DNA of 5,891 bases from Frankiales bacterium (GTDB lineage Bacteria; Actinomycetota; Actinomycetes; Mycobacteriales; SCTD01). Location: assembly GCA_025464915.1 (NCBI GenBank), contig JAODNF010000339.1, positions 1-5,891 on the forward strand. Direction: 5' to 3'. The position numbers were made by a program, and so were the translations under genes. The notes under the pieces are model-generated. The model saw nothing but the letters and a program-made list of their open reading frames with translations, had not been told where the DNA came from and made no database searches. Below are positions 1 to 5,692 of this stretch, in pieces. The first letter of the stretch is position 1. Each line of letters starts with the position of its first letter.

Positions 1-284
1 GGCGCGCCAGCAAGGTGATGTAGCGAGGCTGTCCATCAGTTCCGGCGGTGACAGGCGGCTGCCGGCTGCTCCTCATCGTTTCGTCGACGAGCAGGACGGC
101 GAAGAAGCGTCGCTACTCGCAGTCTCGATGGACCTCGAGCTCGGCGCACATGAGACGAGGACGGCTACTCTCCCCAGCAGACCTTTTGGCCCGAGCGCTG
201 TCCGGATACGCCTGTCACGCAAGGGATCTAGGAGCGCAGACGCGATAGTCCCTTCCTGTCCCACCTGCGGTCTAGCGTCGCCGC
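1..284. other. Left-edge region without a supported gene
   Basis: No gene can be supported here. One plus-strand frame is open from base 2 through to a TGA at 536-538. Its early part (about 80-170) has a plausible acidic composition (FVDEQDGEEASLL), so it could be the C-terminal end of a gene entering from the left that has lost its stop. After about base 180 the translation becomes Arg/Ser/Pro-rich with no domain character, and a better small ORF in another frame overlaps it from 285. I see no transposase, integrase, RNA gene or long repeat. The stretch may be decayed accessory DNA, given its position beyond the 3' end of the tRNA gene. Confidence 0.3.
273..278 (+). promoter_or_regulatory. 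Possible -10 element for a leaderless ORF
   Basis: TAGCGT fits the actinobacterial -10 pattern TANNNT and ends 6 bases before the ATG at 285. Transcription would then begin at or next to the start codon, giving a leaderless mRNA. This agrees with the absence of any purine-rich ribosome binding site before that ATG. No convincing -35 hexamer is present, and a TANNNT match is cheap by chance, so this is tentative. Confidence 0.22.
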
Positions 285-479
285 ATGACCTCCGACGAGA
301 TCACCCGCGAGGACCGACTCGTCTTGTTCGCCTGGAAGGGCTACGAGGACGCCACATCGACACACGTTCAAACCTTCATTCGAGACTTCACATTCGAAGA
401 ACACGAGACCTTGTCCGCTTCCATGGCTCGCATCACACGCTATGGAGAACGCCATCCCTATTGGCAACTCGTCGAGTGA
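285..479 (+). CDS. Small orphan protein, 64 aa, unknown function
   Basis: I do not recognise this protein. It is short, acidic and soluble, rich in Glu, Asp, Thr, Phe and Tyr, with no signal peptide or membrane segment. Aromatic residues are spread along it (LFAWKGYED near 14-22, TFIRDFTFEE near 30-39, HPYWQL near 57-62), as expected of a small folded domain rather than a spurious GC-rich frame. Third codon positions are mostly G or C in the first third and less so later, while GC falls to about 51%, far below the operon to the right. No Shine-Dalgarno sequence precedes the ATG, but a TANNNT box 6 bases upstream would allow leaderless translation. It stands alone upstream of a broken gene remnant and may be cargo of a transferred element. 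A chance ORF remains possible. Confidence 0.4.
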   Translation: MTSDEITREDRLVLFAWKGYEDATSTHVQTFIRDFTFEEHETLSASMARITRYGERHPYWQLVE

Positions 480-496
480 ACGCAGTCAACGCAGTC
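479..496 (+). repeat. Perfect 9-bp tandem duplication
   Basis: AACGCAGTC occurs twice in a row (479-487 and 488-496), starting at the last base of the stop codon of the 64-aa ORF. Two perfect adjacent copies look like a replication-slippage duplication or the trace of a rearrangement junction. Nothing links it to a known recombinase or regulator site. Confidence 0.6.
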
Positions 497-501
497 CCTG
501 A

Positions 502-693
502 TGGTCGCCGCAAGCCCGCGCCGTACAAGAACAGGTGAAGCGAGCCCGCGATCTTGGAGCCGCCCTTGCCACGGTTCTCGACCTTAAGGACGAGGCGCAC
601 TACGGAACCACGCTACTCGGAGCGGTGCAGGTTCGGGGCGTGATCAGAGGTGCAGAGCGCCTAGTCACGGCTGCCGCCGAGGTCGTTGCTTGA
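502..693 (+). pseudogene. C-terminal remnant of a small helical (HEPN-like?) protein
   Basis: The frame is open from just after a TGA at 499-501 to a TGA at 691-693. The only start codon is GTG at 535, which would give 52 residues and has no ribosome binding site. The translation is amphipathic helix, then DLKDEAHYG, then a second helix ending in RGAERLVTAAAEVV. From memory, this pattern (L-D-L-K-D-x-A-H-Y-G followed by an Ala-rich helix with a Leu-Val pair) resembles the C-terminal third of a family of roughly 120-150 residue actinobacterial helical proteins that I associate with HEPN-like folds. That is recollection, not a search. The residues continue sensibly upstream of GTG 535 (QARAVQEQVKRARDLGAAL), which argues that the natural start is lost and this is a truncated gene. 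A short genuine gene starting at 535 cannot be excluded. Confidence 0.42.
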
Positions 694-733
694 GTACCCA
701 GGGCGCCGTACTTCTCCTGTTGGAGCGCTGTGC

Positions 734-754
734 GGGACTGATCACAACAGTCCC
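734..754 (-). terminator. 7-bp hairpin between tRNA and gene remnant
   Basis: GGGACTG (734-740) and CAGTCCC (748-754) form a perfect 7-bp stem with a 7-base loop. It starts 20 bases beyond the 3' end of the minus-strand tRNA and 40 bases beyond the end of the plus-strand remnant, so it is placed to end transcription from either side. No run of U follows on the tRNA strand; on the plus strand the following bases are only moderately T-rich. Stem-loops without a U-tract are often proposed as terminators in actinomycetes, so this is plausible but unproven. Confidence 0.4.
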
Positions 755-774
755 TTGCTGTATCTGAGCGTGAG

Positions 775-848
775 TGGGGCGGGTGGGGCTCGAACCCACG
801 ACCGAGGGATTATGAGTCCCCTGCTCTGACCGACTGAGCTACCGCCCC
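775..848 (-). tRNA. tRNA with anticodon CAT (tRNA-Met elongator, or tRNA-Ile2)
   Basis: A full cloverleaf reads on the minus strand. The acceptor stem is GGGGCGG (848-842) with CCGCCCC (782-776), followed by discriminator A at 775. The D stem is GCTC/GAGC. The anticodon stem GGGGA/TCCCT includes one G-T pair and carries the loop CTCATAA with anticodon CAT. The variable loop is CGGTC. The T stem is GTGGG/CCCAC with loop TTCGAGC. The 3' CCA is not encoded (CTC follows the discriminator), so it must be added after transcription. The D loop and the loop sequence rule out initiator-type features as far as can be seen: the first acceptor pair is a normal G-C, whereas bacterial initiator tRNA has a mismatch there. 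CAT with CTCATAA occurs in both elongator tRNA-Met and the lysidine-modified tRNA-Ile2, and sequence reading alone does not separate them. Confidence 0.95.
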
Positions 849-988
849 GCGGTGCATCTTTGCAGGTGGAGGTGGTGAATCCACGCACTCATCACTCGTC
901 CGCCGGCAGGGCGGCTGAGCGCGGGTGATCCCCATGAGGCGGCCGGATGCGGGAGTGACGTATGCAGCCGCGGGCCCGGAGCCGACGG

Positions 989-1987
989 TCACAGCCGAGT
1001 GAGTTGCCTTCCCAGTCCCACGACGCCCGCGACAAGGACGAGCGGCAAGAGGAAGACGGCCGGGTAGTCGTAGATGCGCTGCTGCGAATCAGCCGACGGC
1101 GTGATCGGTGCTCCCGCGCCCCCCAGGGGAACGACTGCCGGGCTGCCCTGGGAAGGGAGAGCTGGTGCCTGGACAGCGACCTGAGGCGGGGTGAGTCCCA
1201 GCGACGGAGGCACTGGCGGTGACCCCGGGTTGAGGCTCGTGGACGCGGGCAGCGCGCCCGTTGTCTGGGGCTCGCCCGGCGACGGCTGGGGGCCTGACGA
1301 GCCGCTGGCCGACGGGCTGGCGGGCTGCGGGGCGGATCGGTACGTCAGCGTGAGGCTCGGGGGTGCGACTGGGGGCGACGGCCGCCTGTTGGAGGAGAAG
1401 ACCACGTGGTAGTTCGCGTTGGTCTTGCTGATGTCGCCGGCCATGAGCACCAAGTTGGTGTGTGGCTGGTTCAGCGCCGTCGCCAGCGGCGCCAGATTGA
1501 CGTCCAGGGCGGTGGCAGGCGTTCCGACGATCTTCGCGATCGCCTTGGCGAGGCAGTTCACAGCCGGAGGGGTGGCGGTCGAGGCCGACGTGGGCGTGAT
1601 GCTGCTCGAGGTCGTGCACACCACGAGGTCGGACAGCTCCGGGTTCAGAGAGCCGTTGTTGGCGGTGGTCGTGTCGAGGGGCAGCAGTAGGTCGCCGCCG
1701 GTGATCGTCGAGCCGGACGGGAGCGGGGCCGCCGCCAGGGCGAGGTAGGTCCGCGCTGTCTCCCTGCCACCGGAAACAGCGACGTGAAGGGTGTCGGCTG
1801 GGTAGCTGCTTGCCATGGACGGCAGGCATACCCCGGCGACCGGGCAGTCCGGGAAGGTGTACCAGGCCTCGTTGCCGAGGGTGACGTTCGCTGTGTCCGT
1901 CCCGCTCTCGGCGTGCGCAAGGGCCGCCGGCCAGAGCGCAGCCGTGAGCGCGAGCGCGACAAGGACGTACTGGCCAGGCCGCGTCAC
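989..1987 (-). CDS. Exported, membrane-anchored DNRLRE-like protein, 332 aa
   Basis: This protein probably sits on the outer face of the cytoplasmic membrane. Residues 1-26 form a signal peptide (hydrophobic run VLVALALTAALWPAALAHA, likely cut after AHA). Residues 30-218 are Thr/Ser-rich and beta-like. Segments such as LHVAVSGG, ARTYLALAAAPLPSGSTITGGD and the closing PPSLTLTYRS resemble DNRLRE-type jelly-roll domains, in which a strand is followed by 'lp.g..i..a.l.l'. Four Cys (48, 54, 124, 145) could form two disulfides. Residues 201-305 are a Pro/Ser/Gly-rich stalk. Residues 308-326 are a membrane helix followed by RQLTRL, a C-terminal anchor with no LPXTG sortase motif. The GTG start at 1987 overlaps the upstream stop (GTGA) and has a good ribosome binding site. 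It is the last gene of the transporter operon. A role in substrate capture or wall attachment is conjecture, and the family match is by eye only. Confidence 0.82.
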   Translation of the reverse strand: MTRPGQYVLVALALTAALWPAALAHAESGTDTANVTLGNEAWYTFPDCPVAGVCLPSMASSYPADTLHVAVSGGRETARTYLALAAAPLPSGSTITGGDLLLPLDTTTANNGSLNPELSDLVVCTTSSSITPTSASTATPPAVNCLAKAIAKIVGTPATALDVNLAPLATALNQPHTNLVLMAGDISKTNANYHVVFSSNRRPSPPVAPPSLTLTYRSAPQPASPSASGSSGPQPSPGEPQTTGALPASTSLNPGSPPVPPSLGLTPPQVAVQAPALPSQGSPAVVPLGGAGAPITPSADSQQRIYDYPAVFLLPLVLVAGVVGLGRQLTRL

Positions 1988-2328
1988 AGTGCGCTCCTTC
2001 GCGACCGGGGAGCGGACTTGCTCGGTGTCGGTCTGGCGGCTAGCTGGCGGCGCACCTCGGTGAGCGCCACGACCTCAGCGACGACGTCGGCCTGCAACTC
2101 GCCTTCCTGCACCGAGCAGCGCCGACTGACCTGCACGAAGGCCACGACACAACCCAGGATCACCAGAGCGATGCCGCCGAAGCCCCCGCTGACGACAGCC
2201 GGGATCTGCGCGTAGACGTCCTCAGTCCGAGCGACGACGCGCTTGCCCAGCGCGATAGCGAGCAGGCCGGAACCGACGAGGAGCGCACTGGTCATCAGTG
2301 CCTGCTGGTGCGGATTGAGCCGCTTCAC
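1984..2328 (-). CDS. Small two-helix membrane protein, 114 aa (paralogue of upstream neighbour)
   Basis: The function is unknown. A short basic N-terminus (MKRLNPHQQ) leads into membrane helix 1 (about 11-28), a charged loop of some 13 residues (KRVVARTEDVYAQ), membrane helix 2 (about 43-66), and a charged C-terminal helix (about 70-98, heptad-like Val/Leu spacing) ending in a basic tail. Helix 2 (QIPAVVSGGFGGIALVILG, 41-59) matches the equivalent stretch of the 132-aa protein encoded just upstream at 10 of 19 positions, and the order of parts is the same, so the two are probably paralogues. The GTG start at 2328 overlaps the upstream stop as GTGA and is preceded by GAGG at a 7-base spacing. 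The stop overlaps the next gene in the same way. Being coupled to an ABC transporter suggests a membrane accessory subunit, but no domain family was recognised. Confidence 0.8.
   Translation of the reverse strand: MKRLNPHQQALMTSALLVGSGLLAIALGKRVVARTEDVYAQIPAVVSGGFGGIALVILGCVVAFVQVSRRCSVQEGELQADVVAEVVALTEVRRQLAARPTPSKSAPRSRRSAL
1994..1999 (-). promoter_or_regulatory. Ribosome binding site for the exported protein
   Basis: On the minus strand this reads AAGGAG, six bases before the GTG at 1987. It is the best Shine-Dalgarno sequence in the operon and fixes the start of the 332-aa protein. It lies inside the end of the preceding gene, so reinitiation could be reinforced by independent ribosome recruitment. 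Confidence 0.75.
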
Positions 2329-2723
2329 AGCGCGGCCTCGTCGACAGCCCGGAGGGCAGCGAGGGCGTCTCTCAGCTCGAGTGCCTGAGCCCGGCGGGCG
2401 GCCGAGTCGGAGAGCTTCGCGTCGATCGCGACGGCGGTCGCGCCCACGCAGACGAGTGCGAGGCCGACCAGTCCCGCGCTCATGACGTACGGGAGCTGGT
2501 CACCGACGATCTCGGTCCCTGCGGTGTCTCCCCACGCGATGGTGATCAGGACGAACCCGGCGGCCACGACGACCAGGCCGGCCCACGTACCGATGCGCGG
2601 CAGGCGCAGCACCACCGACAGCGCGCGTGGCATCCGTCGGGTACGTGGCGCAGGACTCGTCAGTGAGCCGCTGGTGTCCATGAGCTGGCCTCCGTCGGAG
2701 AGTGAGGGCGAACTGGCGGTCAT
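2325..2723 (-). CDS. Small two-helix membrane protein, 132 aa (118 aa if internal start)
   Basis: The function is unknown. A polar, Ser-rich then basic N-terminus (1-45, including PRTRRMPR) is followed by membrane helix 1 (about 47-64, GLVVVAAGFVLITIAW), a short acidic loop (GDTAGTEIVGDQ), membrane helix 2 (about 77-101) and a C-terminal amphipathic helix rich in Ala, Leu, Arg and Asp (about 103-132) that could self-associate or touch a partner in the cytoplasm. The stretch QLPYVMSAGLVGLALVCVG (76-94) aligns without gaps with the neighbour encoded downstream. The ATG at 2723 overlaps the transporter stop (ATGA), matching all other junctions in the operon. However, a strong ribosome binding site precedes an in-frame ATG at 2681 (residue 15), so a 118-aa product is equally credible. 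It lies directly downstream of the permease-ATPase fusion, so an accessory role in that complex is a reasonable inference. Confidence 0.78.
   Translation of the reverse strand: MTASSPSLSDGGQLMDTSGSLTSPAPRTRRMPRALSVVLRLPRIGTWAGLVVVAAGFVLITIAWGDTAGTEIVGDQLPYVMSAGLVGLALVCVGATAVAIDAKLSDSAARRAQALELRDALAALRAVDEAAL
2336..2339 (-). promoter_or_regulatory. Weak ribosome binding site for the 114-aa protein
   Basis: GAGG on the minus strand lies 7 bases before the GTG at 2328. It is short but correctly spaced, and supports GTG rather than a later start for the 114-aa membrane protein. Confidence 0.45.
2689..2693 (-). promoter_or_regulatory. Ribosome binding site before internal ATG 2681
   Basis: GGAGG on the minus strand lies 7 bases before an in-frame ATG at 2681. 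The overlapping ATG at 2723 has only pyrimidine-rich sequence (CTCCTCCTC) in front of it. This site therefore argues for translation of the two-helix protein from residue 15, either instead of or in addition to coupled initiation at 2723. Confidence 0.55.
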
Positions 2724-5692
2724 GAGGAGGAGCTGGCGAGGGCCGGCTTGCGCGACGCCGTGGTGGCCTCGGGGCCGGGCTTCCCGGGGCGAGAGTCGGA
2801 CCGCTCGATCGCCGTGAGACTGCCGCCGAGATAGGACTCGACGACCTTCGGGTCGTTACGCACCACGTCGGGACTTCCCTGGGCGATGATCTCGCCGTCC
2901 GCCATGCAGATGATCCGGTCGGACATGCTCATGATCATCGGGATGTCGTGCTCGATGATCATCAGGGTCAGGTCCAGATCGACCTTCAGCTGCTGCAGGA
3001 GCTGCGACAGCGCCTCCGTCTCGCGCTGAGCGACACCCGAGCAGGGCTCGTCGAGCAGCAGGATCTTCGGCGTCATGGCGACGAGGCAGGCGATCTCGGT
3101 GATGCGCCGGGTGCCGGTGGACAGTGACTGGACCTGAGCCGAGCGATACCGGTCCAGTCCCATCCAGCTGACCAGCTCACGCGCCAGCGCCTCCTTGCGC
3201 TTCTCCTGACCGGTGAAGCCGAGCAGCTGGGGCATGAACCTGGTGGCGTCGTTGCGCTCGAGCGACAGCTGCACGCACTCCAGGACCGAGAGGGTCGGGA
3301 ACAGCGCCGCGTCCTGAAAGCTGCGGATGAGGCCGCGCTGGCCACGGGCTTCCGGACTGAGGTCGGTGACGTCTTCGCCGTTCAGCAGCACCGAGCCCTG
3401 GTCGGGCTTGGTGAAGCCTGCGAGCAGCTCGAACGTCGTGGTCTTTCCGGCGCCGTTCGGCCCGATGAGGCCGAGGATCTCGCCACGCTGAACGGCCAGG
3501 GAGACGTCGCGGACGGCCCGCACGCCACCGAAGGACCTGACCAGGCCGGTCGCCTCGAGGATGGGCCCCTGCCGCTGGCTCGCCACACCGACTGGGCGAG
3601 CACTGCTCGGCATCTCCCGACTGGTCCCGGCGTCGCGCACCGCGGCGCCGCTGCTCGACTCGGCCAGGTAGGCAGCCGCCACGTCCACCTTGAACCGGAC
3701 GCCCACGAAGCGCACCAGCCGGTCCCGCACCGGGATGATCAGCTGACCAAGGCCACCTGGCAGGTAGAGGATGATGAAGAGCTGTCCGAGCGACGTGCCG
3801 GCCAGACCGAGCGCGCCGAGGTTGACGAACTCCGGGAGCGCGAACACCAGCAACGCGCCGAGGATCGGGCCGTACAAGGTGCCGAGCCCGCCGATGACGG
3901 CCATCACGAGTACCGCGATGCTGATGTCGCTGCTGAACGAATCGTTGTTGACGGTGGACAGCGAGTGCGCGTAGAGCGCGCCGCCGATGCCGGCGAGGAA
4001 ACCACCCACGGCGAAGCCCTGGATCTTCACGATCGCGGCCGGGATGGTGAACGCCCGTGCGTTGTCCTCGTTGTCGCGCACCGCCAGGAACAGCCGGCCG
4101 ATCCCGCTCCGGCGGACGTTGCCGGCGATCAGCAGGCTGAGCAGGGCCATCGTCAGGGCGAAGTAGTAGTAGTGCTTGCTGGTGGTCAGGTGCTGGCCGA
4201 GGATCGTTGGTGAGCCTGGCGTCACCTGGGAGCCGAACGTCCAGGGCTGACGGAGCAGCCAGTTGGGAACCACGAGCGCGAACGACAGTGTCGTGACGGT
4301 GAGCAGCAGGCCCTTGACCCGTAGCGACGGAAGCCCGATCAGTACCGAGACGACCGCCGCAGCCAACCCTGCGTAGAGGAAGGACAGGTAGTAGTCGCCC
4401 GTCCGGGAGGCGATCTCGTAGCTCGCGAGGGCACCGACGCCTCCGATGGCGAACTGGCCGAGGCTGAGCTGGCCGGCGAGCCCGGTCACGATGCCCGCCG
4501 AGAGCCCCACGATGACGAGGGCGAAGATCGTGGTGATCTTCACCGCGCTCGCGGCTGTGATGTGCCCCGGGAGTAGCAGCAGCAGCGCCAGCGCGAGCAG
4601 GCCGAAGCCGCGTCCGAGGTTACGGATGGCCCAGACCTCCCGCAGGGCTGGTGGGATCGGCGGGATGGCCTGCACAGCGGCCCAGGAGCCCTTCGCCTCT
4701 GCGCGCCCTGTGCGCTGACGCTGCAGGAGCAGTGCGCCCACGATCAGGACGAACAGGATCGCGCTGTACGCGCCGGCCTTCGTGTAGTTCCAGATCAGCA
4801 GGGACTGGATGACGCCGATGGCGCCGCCGGCCGCCAGGGTGATCGGAAGGCTCTCCATCCGTCCGATGACCGCGGCGGCGAGAGCGACCTCGAGCAGCGA
4901 GGGCCCGAACGCGTTCAGCGACTGCAAGGTCACCGTGGGCGCCGTGAAGATTGCCGTCAGCGCCGCGACCGCGCCGCCGAGCGCCCAGGCCAGCGTCGAC
5001 ATCCGGCCGGCGAAGATGCCGGCCATCCGGGAAGCGTCCGGGTTGTCCGCGGCGCAGCGGAGCGCGATGCCGTACCGGGAGTAGCGCAGGAACAGCGCGA
5101 TCGCAGCCACGACGAGCGGGCTGAAGATCAGCAGGGCCGAGAACGCCGGGGTGACGAAGAACTGCCCCACCTTGAAGCTCGGCAGTCCCGCTGGTTGCGG
5201 GTAGTTGTTCCCGTGACCGGCTTGGGAGTCGATGACAGCAGCCAGCAGCACCAGGAACTGGCCGACGCCGAGCGTCGCCACGACGCTCATCACCAGGGGG
5301 GCCTTGCGCAGCCGCCGGATGACGGCCGTCTCGGCGAGTGCGCCGATCAGGCCGGCGATGAGCAGCGCCGGGATCATGGCGATCCAGTAGGGGATGTGCG
5401 CGTCTCGCTGCAGGAGCAGGAAGATCACCGCACCGAACGCGCCGATGTCACCGTGGGCGAAGTTGATGATGCGGTTGCTGCGGTAGATCAGCACGAGGCC
5501 AACCCCGAGCAGGCCGTAGCTCGAGCCGACGATGAGGCCCTTGAAGACGATCGCCGGTGGCGTCTGCCACATCCCGGTCTCGGTGCCGCTGACGTGGAGG
5601 TTGGCGGGCAGGACGTACTTCAGGGCGACGTAGGCGACGGCGAGCGCGACGAGGCTGATTCCGCCCCTTCGCAGGACGTTCTGGCGGGTCAT
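2720..5692 (-). CDS. LivH-LivM-LivG fusion: branched-chain amino acid type ABC permease/permease/ATPase, 990 aa
   Basis: This chain combines both membrane subunits and one ATPase of a branched-chain amino acid (HAAT-type) importer. Residues 44-325 are LivH-like, with the hallmark SSYGLLGVGLVLIYRSNRI then INFAHGDIGAFGA (54-87). Residues 365-660 are LivM-like, with LAGQLSLGQFAIGGVGAL (405-422), then RLFLAVRDNEDNARAF (533-548) and GGLGTLYGPILGALL (601-615). A flexible linker (about 671-708) leads to a LivG-like ATPase with Walker A GPNGAGKT (744-751), Q-loop Gln793, signature LSTGT (857-861), Walker B ILLLDEP (877-883) and H-loop His915, followed by the LivG-type end DPKVVESYLG (947-956). All catalytic residues are present. 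The start is ATG 5692, overlapping the upstream stop (ATGA); the frame is open further upstream but that part is the upstream gene read out of frame. The substrate is unknown: amino acids, amides, urea or aromatic acids are all handled by this class. Confidence 0.95.
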   Translation of the reverse strand: MTRQNVLRRGGISLVALAVAYVALKYVLPANLHVSGTETGMWQTPPAIVFKGLIVGSSYGLLGVGLVLIYRSNRIINFAHGDIGAFGAVIFLLLQRDAHIPYWIAMIPALLIAGLIGALAETAVIRRLRKAPLVMSVVATLGVGQFLVLLAAVIDSQAGHGNNYPQPAGLPSFKVGQFFVTPAFSALLIFSPLVVAAIALFLRYSRYGIALRCAADNPDASRMAGIFAGRMSTLAWALGGAVAALTAIFTAPTVTLQSLNAFGPSLLEVALAAAVIGRMESLPITLAAGGAIGVIQSLLIWNYTKAGAYSAILFVLIVGALLLQRQRTGRAEAKGSWAAVQAIPPIPPALREVWAIRNLGRGFGLLALALLLLLPGHITAASAVKITTIFALVIVGLSAGIVTGLAGQLSLGQFAIGGVGALASYEIASRTGDYYLSFLYAGLAAAVVSVLIGLPSLRVKGLLLTVTTLSFALVVPNWLLRQPWTFGSQVTPGSPTILGQHLTTSKHYYYFALTMALLSLLIAGNVRRSGIGRLFLAVRDNEDNARAFTIPAAIVKIQGFAVGGFLAGIGGALYAHSLSTVNNDSFSSDISIAVLVMAVIGGLGTLYGPILGALLVFALPEFVNLGALGLAGTSLGQLFIILYLPGGLGQLIIPVRDRLVRFVGVRFKVDVAAAYLAESSSGAAVRDAGTSREMPSSARPVGVASQRQGPILEATGLVRSFGGVRAVRDVSLAVQRGEILGLIGPNGAGKTTTFELLAGFTKPDQGSVLLNGEDVTDLSPEARGQRGLIRSFQDAALFPTLSVLECVQLSLERNDATRFMPQLLGFTGQEKRKEALARELVSWMGLDRYRSAQVQSLSTGTRRITEIACLVAMTPKILLLDEPCSGVAQRETEALSQLLQQLKVDLDLTLMIIEHDIPMIMSMSDRIICMADGEIIAQGSPDVVRNDPKVVESYLGGSLTAIERSDSRPGKPGPEATTASRKPALASSSS

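Noticed and set aside
1..8. GGCGCGCC palindrome at the left edge
   Set aside because: It could be a restriction-site or cloning boundary, but such an octamer also occurs naturally in GC-rich DNA and nothing nearby supports vector origin.
128..538. 136-residue plus-strand ORF
   Set aside because: It is Arg/Ser/Pro-rich with no recognisable domain and overlaps the better-composed 64-residue frame. At most its upstream continuation could be a gene fragment entering from the left edge.
866..884. Inverted repeat GTGGA/TCCAC upstream of the tRNA
   Set aside because: A stem of only 5 bp with a 9-base loop is not enough to support an operator or terminator.
900..914. 5-bp hairpin CCGCC/GGCGG as a terminator for the operon
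   Set aside because: It is a short stem in GC-rich DNA with no U-tract. Such stems arise often by chance, and no stronger terminator was found between 849 and 988.
849..920. Promoter for the tRNA gene
   Set aside because: No convincing pair of -35 and -10 hexamers was found on the minus strand upstream of the tRNA.
810..992. 60-residue minus-strand ORF over the tRNA gene
   Set aside because: Its end (VAQSVRAGDS) is the familiar translation of the first half of a tRNA, so it is not a protein gene.
1089..1829. 246-residue minus-strand ORF inside the exported protein gene
   Set aside because: It is another frame of the same strand, Arg/His/Pro-rich and without structure. The 332-residue frame has a signal peptide, a membrane anchor and a ribosome binding site.
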